Shown piece by piece: positions 1 to 5,276 of a stretch of 5,276 nt of DNA (its first letter is position 1; each line of letters starts with the position of its first letter). Source of the stretch: Ectopseudomonas composti. GTDB lineage: Bacteria; Pseudomonadota; Gammaproteobacteria; Pseudomonadales; Pseudomonadaceae. The position numbers and the translations under genes are program-made. Location of the stretch: the NCBI GenBank assembly GCA_946886245.1, contig CAMPIF010000343.1, positions 1 to 5,276 of the forward strand, in the 5' to 3' direction. Below the pieces are notes generated by a model, which saw nothing but the letters and a program-made list of their open reading frames with translations, had not been told where the DNA came from and searched no databases.

Positions 1-202
1 GATCTACACCGAGCCGTTCGTGCTCACCGGCGGCGGGCCGGGCAACGCCACCACCTTCCTCAGCCAGACCCTGACGCAAATGGCCATCGGCCAGTTCGAC
101 CTGGGCCCGGCGGCGGCGTTCTCGCTGGTGTACTTCCTGATCATCCTGCTGGTGTCCTGGCTGTTCTACACCGCCATGACTCACGACGACAAAACTCGCT
201 GA
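1..202 (+). CDS. ABC transporter permease, MalF-type (C-terminal fragment)
   Basis: This is the last 66 codons of an inner-membrane permease whose start lies before the window; the reading frame begins at base 2 and stops with TGA at 200-202. The visible part starts IYTEPFVLTGGGPGNATT, the periplasmic loop motif (LTGGGPGNAT) typical of MalF/UgpA-like permeases of the CUT1 sugar/polyol family. One hydrophobic helix follows (about residues 36-58 of the fragment) and then a short charged tail ending DDKTR. The EAA loop that contacts the ATPase is not in the window. It is eight bases upstream of a second permease, as expected for a heterodimeric importer. By gene order it corresponds to GlpP of the Rhizobium leguminosarum glycerol importer. 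Family is confident; substrate is inferred from the neighbours. Confidence 0.9.
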   Translation, partial: IYTEPFVLTGGGPGNATTFLSQTLTQMAIGQFDLGPAAAFSLVYFLIILLVSWLFYTAMTHDDKTR

Positions 203-210
203 GGCCGACC

Positions 211-1011
<801 letters not shown>

Positions 1012-1023
1012 GGAGCAAAGATT

Positions 1024-1296
1024 ATGGATTGGATGGCTTGGACTCTACCCACCGCGTTGTTCTTCGGCGCCATCGCGACGATTTTGGCGGGGATGACAGT
1101 GTGGGAACTGCGTTCTCCATGCGTTGAACGCAAAGGCTTCTTGCCGATCAGCACCACCCGTGGTGATCGGCTGTTTATCGGTCTGCTGGGAAGCGCCTAC
1201 CTGCATCTGCTGGTGGTGGGCACGACCGATTGGAGTGTCTGGATAGCCTCTGTGCTGTCCTTGTTTTGGCTGTTTGCAGTGATGCGTTGGGGCTGA
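1024..1296 (+). CDS. DUF2160 family small membrane protein of the ABC importer operon
   Basis: This 90-residue integral membrane protein has three likely helices, near residues 8-26, 49-67 and 70-87. The segment between the first two carries a conserved-looking stretch (TVWELRSP, then RKGFLPISTTRGDRLFIGLLG, residues 37-57), which I recognise as the DUF2160 signature. The ATG at 1024 has a good AGGAG (1011-1015) eight bases upstream, overlapping the TAA of the permease gene, so it is tightly linked to the transporter. In known loci DUF2160 proteins sit between the permease and binding-protein genes of glycerol-type ABC importers; the Rhizobium counterpart is called GlpU. Its biochemical role is not known to me. 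An accessory membrane subunit or assembly factor for the permeases is a reasonable inference. Its codons are less GC-biased at third positions than those of the permease gene. Confidence 0.9.
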   Translation: MDWMAWTLPTALFFGAIATILAGMTVWELRSPCVERKGFLPISTTRGDRLFIGLLGSAYLHLLVVGTTDWSVWIASVLSLFWLFAVMRWG

Positions 1297-1307
1297 GCCG
1301 GGTGCCT

Positions 1308-1339
1308 ATGGCCGTGTCCAATTTCGGCAACACGGCTAT
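1308..1339 (+). other. Intercistronic hairpin before the binding-protein gene
   Basis: Bases 1308-1317 (ATGGCCGTGT) pair with 1330-1339 (ACACGGCTAT) in a 10-bp stem with one G-U pair and a 12-base loop. It lies in the 83-base gap between the DUF2160 gene and the binding-protein gene. There is no U-run after it, so it is not a classical terminator. Such stems before binding-protein genes can protect processed mRNA ends or cause partial termination, allowing more binding protein than permease. That role is inferred here. Confidence 0.5.
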
Positions 1340-1369
1340 CCCGTTTCACCTCGCCTAAAACCCTGAGAT

Positions 1370-1374
1370 GGAGG
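1370..1374 (+). promoter_or_regulatory. Ribosome binding site that sets the binding-protein start
   Basis: GGAGG at 1370-1374 lies five bases before the ATG at 1380. An in-frame ATG at 1368 overlaps this Shine-Dalgarno sequence and has no site of its own, so 1380 is the likelier start. Starting at 1380 removes only four residues and leaves a normal signal peptide. Confidence 0.8.
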
Positions 1375-1379
1375 TCTCT

Positions 1380-3122
<1,743 letters not shown>

Positions 3123-3138
3123 ATCTCAGGGGCGCAGT

Positions 3139-3166
3139 GGCTGAAGCCCTTCGGCGAGGGGGCTTC
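3139..3166 (+). repeat. Hairpin, possibly a diverged inverted REP arm
   Basis: Bases 3143-3149 (GAAGCCC) pair perfectly with 3160-3166 (GGGCTTC), with two further G-U pairs inside. The left arm, 3139-3148 (GGCTGAAGCC), is also an exact reverse complement of 3182-3191 inside the downstream REP. It could be the decayed inverted partner of that REP. A pyrimidine-rich stretch follows but no real T-run, so it is a weak terminator at best. Confidence 0.45.
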
Positions 3167-3171
3167 CTTCC

Positions 3172-3196
3172 CTGTGGGAGCGGCTTCAGCCGCGAT
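3172..3196 (+). repeat. REP element, Pseudomonas type
   Basis: The stretch from CTGTGGGAG through GCGGCT-TC-AGCCGC to GAT has the conserved 5' tetranucleotide region plus hairpin of the abundant Pseudomonas REP family. The stem is six perfect base pairs (3180-3185 with 3188-3193) around a two-base apex. It lies between the stop of the binding-protein gene and the convergent terminator, a typical extragenic position. The family assignment is from memory of the consensus. Confidence 0.8.
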
Positions 3197-3197
3197 A

Positions 3198-3225
3198 AAA
3201 AACGGCACCCTAGGGTGCCGTTTTT
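3198..3225. terminator. Bidirectional intrinsic terminator between convergent genes
   Basis: A perfect 28-bp palindrome centred at 3211/3212: an 8-bp GC-rich stem (CGGCACCC with GGGTGCCG) flanked by five A residues on the left and five T residues on the right. It therefore gives a hairpin plus U-run on either strand. It ends both the transporter operon from the left and folD from the right (folD stop at 3242). Confidence 0.93.
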
Positions 3226-3241
3226 CATTCAGCCGTACCGC

Positions 3242-4096
3242 TTATTTATGCAGATGCTCGGCCGCGTGCAGCGTGTTTTCCAGGAGGCCGGCGCGGGTCA
3301 TCGGGCCAACGCCGCCTGGAACCGGGGTGATCCAGCCAGCGCGGGGCAGGGCGGCATCAAAGGTCACGTCGCCGACCAGCTTGCCGTCTGCCTGGCGGTT
3401 GATGCCGACGTCGATGACGATGGCGCCTGGCTTGATCCACTCACCTTTTACCAGCCCAGGCTTGCCGGCTGCGACCACGACGATATCGGCCTGGCCGACG
3501 TGGCCGGCCAGGTCCTTGGTAAAGCGGTGGGTGACGGTGACGGTGCAACCGGCCAGCAGCAGCTCCATGGCCATGGGCCGACCGACGATATTGGAGGCGC
3601 CCACTACCACGGCATGCATGCCGTACAGATCGGCACCGGTGCTTTCCAGCAGGGTCATGATGCCCTTCGGTGTGCACGGGCGCAGCAGCGGCATGCGCTG
3701 CGCCAGACGGCCGATGTTGTAGGGGTGGAAGCCATCGACATCCTTGTCCGGGCGAATGCGTTCGAGCAGCAGGGACGAGTCCAGGTTCTCCGGCAGCGGC
3801 AGCTGTACCAGGATGCCGTCGATGGCCGGGTCTTCGTTGAGTTCGTCGATCAGCGCGAGCAAGTCGGCCTGGCTGGTCTCTGCCGGCAGATCATAGGCGC
3901 GGGAAACAAAGCCGACCTCTTCGCAATCCTTGCGTTTATGTGACACATAGACCTGGGAGGCGGGATCGGTGCCGACCAGGATCACGGCCAGGCCTGGCGC
4001 ACGAAGGCCTTGCTGGCGGCGTTCGGCGACACGTTGGGCAATCTGCTGGCGGAGGCTGGCGGCGATCGCCTTGCCGTCGATCAGTTGTGCGGTCAT
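3242..4096 (-). CDS. folD: Bifunctional methylenetetrahydrofolate dehydrogenase / methenyltetrahydrofolate cyclohydrolase FolD
   Basis: This 284-residue cytoplasmic enzyme interconverts 5,10-methylene-, 5,10-methenyl- and 10-formyl-tetrahydrofolate using NADP, feeding purine and formyl-Met synthesis. The sequence starts [12 protein letters not shown] and is full length for the family. Catalytic residues are in place: Y50 and K54 in the YVSHK motif, Q98 in ILVQLPLP (95-102), and D121 in KDVDGFHP. The nucleotide-binding Rossmann part has GASNIVGRP (166-174) and the C-terminal PGGVGPMTR (260-268). It is convergent with the transporter operon across a shared terminator and divergent from the tRNA cluster. 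The start at 4096 is chosen because it gives the family's usual N-terminus, yet no Shine-Dalgarno sequence is visible in the 20 bases upstream, where a 10-bp palindrome lies instead. Confidence 0.97.
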   Translation of the reverse strand: MTAQLIDGKAIAASLRQQIAQRVAERRQQGLRAPGLAVILVGTDPASQVYVSHKRKDCEEVGFVSRAYDLPAETSQADLLALIDELNEDPAIDGILVQLPLPENLDSSLLLERIRPDKDVDGFHPYNIGRLAQRMPLLRPCTPKGIMTLLESTGADLYGMHAVVVGASNIVGRPMAMELLLAGCTVTVTHRFTKDLAGHVGQADIVVVAAGKPGLVKGEWIKPGAIVIDVGINRQADGKLVGDVTFDAALPRAGWITPVPGGVGPMTRAGLLENTLHAAEHLHK

Positions 4097-4101
4097 TGCG
4101 C

Positions 4102-4111
4102 TGGTTAACCA
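4102..4111 (-). other. 10-bp palindrome in the folD leader
   Basis: TGGTTAACCA is a perfect 10-bp palindrome ending five bases before the folD start, where a ribosome binding site would be expected. It could be an operator half or a small leader hairpin; nothing in the sequence decides which. Confidence 0.35.
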
Positions 4112-4137
4112 TTAATAAGGATGAAAAAAGGACGCGC

Positions 4138-4165
4138 ATTCTCGCATGGGCGCTCACTTGGGCAA
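4138..4165 (-). promoter_or_regulatory. Tentative folD promoter
   Basis: On the minus strand, TTGCCC (4165-4160) and GAGAAT (4143-4138) are 16 bases apart and resemble sigma-70 -35 and -10 boxes with four matches each. Transcription would begin around 4130, leaving a leader of about 35 bases. This is a by-eye match of modest quality. Confidence 0.35.
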
Positions 4166-4197
4166 AGGCGCCTGCCGTCGTTTTCGCGTAACTCCTT

Positions 4198-4254
4198 TAA
4201 ATCGCTGAATTTTTTTGAAAATTTCTGTTGACGAGGTGGGGAGCCGTCTATAAC
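4198..4254 (+). promoter_or_regulatory. Promoter of the tRNA cluster with AT-rich upstream tract
   Basis: TTGACG at 4228-4233 is a five-of-six -35 box. The -10 is either TATAAC at 4249-4254 (five of six, spacer 15) or TAACAT at 4251-4256 (four of six, spacer 17). A-and-T tracts at 4198-4227 directly upstream resemble an UP element, and the bases after the -10 (CGCCCCGC, 4258-4265) form a GC-rich discriminator, as in stable-RNA promoters under stringent control. The transcript would have a leader of about 100 bases before tRNA-Arg, to be removed by RNase P and other nucleases. I see no other gene in 4097-4365. Confidence 0.65.
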
Positions 4255-4365
4255 ATTCGCCCCGCTTCTCAGGAACAGCCACTCGCTGGGTGAGGCGGCA
4301 AGAGCCAAGCCCTGGTGGTGAGGTTGGAGCCAAAAGCTTGTAAGTCTGCGCTAGCGGATGGATAA

Positions 4366-4442
4366 GTGCCCGTAGCTCAGCTGGATAGAGCATCCGCCTT
4401 CTAAGCGGATGGTCGCAGGTTCGAGTCCTGCCGGGTGCGCCA
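4366..4442 (+). tRNA. tRNA-Arg (anticodon TCT)
   Basis: A complete 77-nt tRNA with encoded CCA (4440-4442) reads AGA/AGG codons. The acceptor stem is 4366-4372 with 4432-4438, the D stem 4375-4378 with 4388-4391, the anticodon stem 4393-4397 with 4405-4409, and the T stem 4415-4419 with 4427-4431 around TTCGAGT. The anticodon TCT is at 4400-4402. Arginine identity elements A20 (4385), C35 (4401) and discriminator G73 (4439) are present. Unusually, the acceptor stem has tandem wobble pairs U2-G71 and G3-U70. G3-U70 is the classic alanine identity pair. Confidence 0.97.
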
Positions 4443-4481
4443 TTTGGCGGTCAGGCAAATCGAGTAAGCAAATGCAATATG

Positions 4482-4557
4482 GTGGGCGTAGCTCAGTTGG
4501 TAGAGCACAGGATTGTGGCTCCTGGTGTCGTGGGTTCGATTCCCATCGTCCACCCCA
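4482..4557 (+). tRNA. tRNA-His (anticodon GTG)
   Basis: A complete 76-nt tRNA with encoded CCA at 4555-4557. The base before it (G4481) lies opposite discriminator C73 (4554), giving the extra G-1 that marks tRNA-His. The acceptor stem is 4482-4488 with 4547-4553, the anticodon stem 4508-4512 with 4520-4524, and the anticodon GTG at 4515-4517. The T stem is 4530-4534 with 4542-4546. It starts 39 bases after tRNA-Arg with no promoter visible between them, so the two are probably cotranscribed. Confidence 0.97.
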
Positions 4558-4563
4558 TATTCC

Positions 4564-4598
4564 AAAACGCCAGGCCAAAAGCCTGGCGTTTTTGTTTT
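4564..4598 (+). terminator. Intrinsic terminator between tRNA-His and tRNA-Leu
   Basis: Bases 4564-4575 pair perfectly with 4581-4592 in a 12-bp stem whose core is CGCCAGGC/GCCTGGCG, around the loop CAAAA. It is followed by an almost continuous U-run (TTTTT G TTTT, 4589-4598). This has every mark of a strong Rho-independent terminator on the + strand. It lies six bases after the CCA of tRNA-His and about 15 bases before tRNA-Leu. Confidence 0.9.
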
Positions 4599-4613
4599 AA
4601 GCTGCAAAGCCAC

Positions 4614-4698
4614 GCGGACGTGGTGGAATTGGTAGACACACCAGATTTAGGTTCTGGCGCCGCAAGGTGTGAGAGTTCGAGTCTCTCCGTCCGCACCA
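4614..4698 (+). tRNA. tRNA-Leu (anticodon TAG)
   Basis: A complete 85-nt class II tRNA with encoded CCA at 4696-4698. The acceptor stem GCGGACG (4614-4620) pairs with 4688-4694, with discriminator A at 4695. The anticodon stem is 4641-4645 with 4653-4657 and the anticodon TAG is at 4648-4650. A 13-base long variable arm spans 4658-4670, and the T stem is GAGAG with CTCTC around TTCGAGT. It should read CUN codons, chiefly CUA/CUG. No convincing promoter fits in the short space after the preceding terminator, and no terminator follows it. Confidence 0.97.
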
Positions 4699-4737
4699 TC
4701 TTTATATAGCCCCTCCCGACTGCCGCCTGCTTCTAGG

Positions 4738-4766
4738 GTGACTTCTGCACATTGACCCTCTAGAAT
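4738..4766 (+). promoter_or_regulatory. Probable tig promoter
   Basis: GTGACT (4738-4743, four of six) and TAGAAT (4761-4766, five of six) are separated by 17 bases and fit a sigma-70 promoter. Transcription would start near 4773, giving a leader of about 54 bases. The two boxes are overlapped by an imperfect inverted repeat: TTCTAGGGT at 4731-4739 against ACCCTCTAGAA at 4755-4765. Confidence 0.6.
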
Positions 4767-4784
4767 GCTTGGCCTTGATTCGGG

Positions 4785-4800
4785 GCCGGTTCGAGCCGGC
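4785..4800 (+). other. Hairpin in the tig leader
   Basis: GCCGG (4785-4789) pairs with CCGGC (4796-4800) around the six-base loop TTCGAG. It lies 15 bases upstream of the Shine-Dalgarno GAGGA (4816-4820) of tig. It has no U-run and so is not a terminator. It may shape the leader or the mRNA 5' end, but no role is evident. Confidence 0.45.
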
Positions 4801-4826
4801 TTATGTCTGTGCAACGAGGAATATCC

Positions 4827-5276
4827 ATGCAAGTTTCTGTTGAAAGCACTTCTGCTCTTGAGCGCCGCATGACTGTCGGCGTACCCGTCGAGCGCATCGA
4901 GACCGAAGTCAACAAGCGTCTGCAGCAGACTGCCCGTCGTGCCAAGGTTCCTGGCTTCCGTCCTGGCAAGGTGCCGATGAGCGTGATCCGTCAGCGCTAC
5001 GAAGATACCGCTCGTCAGGAAGCACTGGGCGACCTGATCCAGGCTACCTTCTATGAAGCCGTGGTCGAGCAGAAGCTGAACCCGGCCGGTGCTCCGGCTG
5101 TAGAGCCCAAGTCCTTCGAGAAGGGCAAGGATCTGGAATACGTCGCTACCTTCGAAGTATTCCCCGAGTTTCAGGTTTCCGGTTTCGATTCCATTGCCAT
5201 CGAGCGCCTGGAAGCCGATGTGGCTGACAGCGACGTCGACAACATGCTCGACATCCTGCGTAAGCAGAACACCCGC
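4827..5276 (+). CDS. tig: Trigger factor, ribosome-associated chaperone (N-terminal part)
   Basis: The first 150 codons of trigger factor, the chaperone that binds the ribosome at the exit tunnel and shields nascent chains; the gene runs off the window. The ribosome-docking signature GFRPGKVP is at residues 43-50, matching the G-F-R-x-G-K motif that contacts protein L23. The visible part covers the N-terminal ribosome-binding domain (about 1-115) and the linker to the prolyl isomerase domain, which in the family begins near residue 150-160 and is not seen. The start [14 protein letters not shown] is usual for Pseudomonas Tig, and GAGGA (4816-4820) lies six bases before the ATG. Frequent CGT, GCT and GTT codons suit a highly expressed gene. 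In related genomes clpP, clpX and lon follow tig. Confidence 0.97.
   Translation, partial: MQVSVESTSALERRMTVGVPVERIETEVNKRLQQTARRAKVPGFRPGKVPMSVIRQRYEDTARQEALGDLIQATFYEAVVEQKLNPAGAPAVEPKSFEKGKDLEYVATFEVFPEFQVSGFDSIAIERLEADVADSDVDNMLDILRKQNTR

Noticed and set aside
1368..1379. Upstream in-frame ATG as the start of the binding protein
   Set aside because: It overlaps the GGAGG that serves the ATG at 1380 and has no ribosome binding site of its own.
3143..3175. The 3143-3166 hairpin as the main terminator of the importer operon
   Set aside because: It is followed by a mixed pyrimidine stretch without a U-run, while a near-perfect terminator lies 30 bases downstream.
3137..3943. Open frame on the + strand across folD
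   Set aside because: It starts inside the REP/terminator block and runs antisense to folD, whose catalytic motifs are intact. Its composition is that of an antisense shadow.
4121..4231. A 36-codon frame on the + strand (MKKGRAFSHG...) starting just after AAGG
   Set aside because: The AAGG touches the ATG with no spacer, the frame runs through both predicted promoter regions, and the peptide has no recognisable feature.
4351..4709. Several short open frames on both strands over the tRNA cluster
   Set aside because: The peptides (e.g. containing VGRAQDCGSW or DVVELVDTPDLGSG) are translations of tRNA genes, a well-known misannotation.
4752..4780. TTGACC at 4752-4757 as a -35 box for a second tig promoter
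   Set aside because: The best hexamer 17 bases downstream (TTGATT, 4775-4780) has only three matches to a -10 box; TAGAAT with GTGACT is better.
4785..4800. Stem-loop with TTCGA in the tig leader as a tRNA T-arm mimic
   Set aside because: The loop has six bases rather than seven and no acceptor-like stem flanks it, so the resemblance is probably chance.

Overview
The window looks like chromosomal DNA of a Pseudomonas-type gammaproteobacterium (Pseudomonas sensu lato, e.g. the stutzeri/mendocina side). The reasons are a GC-rich codon style, a FolD sequence of Pseudomonas type, a REP element of the common Pseudomonas form (core GTGGGAGCGGCTTCAGCCGC), and the order folD - tRNA cluster - tig. 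No computation was run; family assignments come from recognising the translated sequences.

Left part (1-3122, + strand): the distal half of an ABC-importer operon. It holds the C-terminal end of a MalF-type permease, a complete MalG-type permease, a 90-residue DUF2160 membrane protein and a 580-residue secreted substrate-binding protein. This gene set and order match the glycerol ABC importer described in Rhizobium leguminosarum (glpSTPQUV type), so glycerol or a related polyol is the best substrate guess. The two ATPase genes expected for such a system would lie upstream of the window. A 10-bp hairpin lies in the 83-bp gap before the binding-protein gene and may allow differential expression.

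Junction (3123-3241): a compact block of inverted repeats (a diverged inverted REP-like arm, an intact REP) followed by a perfect 28-bp palindrome. The palindrome is a bidirectional intrinsic terminator between the transporter operon and the convergent folD.

Middle (3242-4365): folD on the minus strand (one-carbon folate metabolism), with no visible Shine-Dalgarno sequence. A 269-bp divergent intergenic region follows. It holds a tentative folD promoter and, on the + strand, an AT-rich tract plus -35/-10 elements with a GC-rich discriminator, suited to stable RNA.

Right part (4366-5276, + strand): tRNA-Arg(TCT), tRNA-His(GTG) and tRNA-Leu(TAG), then the first 150 codons of tig (trigger factor) behind its own promoter. 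Two points deserve attention. The tRNA-Arg carries a G3-U70 pair, normally the alanine identity element. A textbook intrinsic terminator sits between tRNA-His and tRNA-Leu, leaving only about 15 nt before tRNA-Leu. I do not see a wholly novel system; the least-understood component is the DUF2160 protein in the transporter operon.
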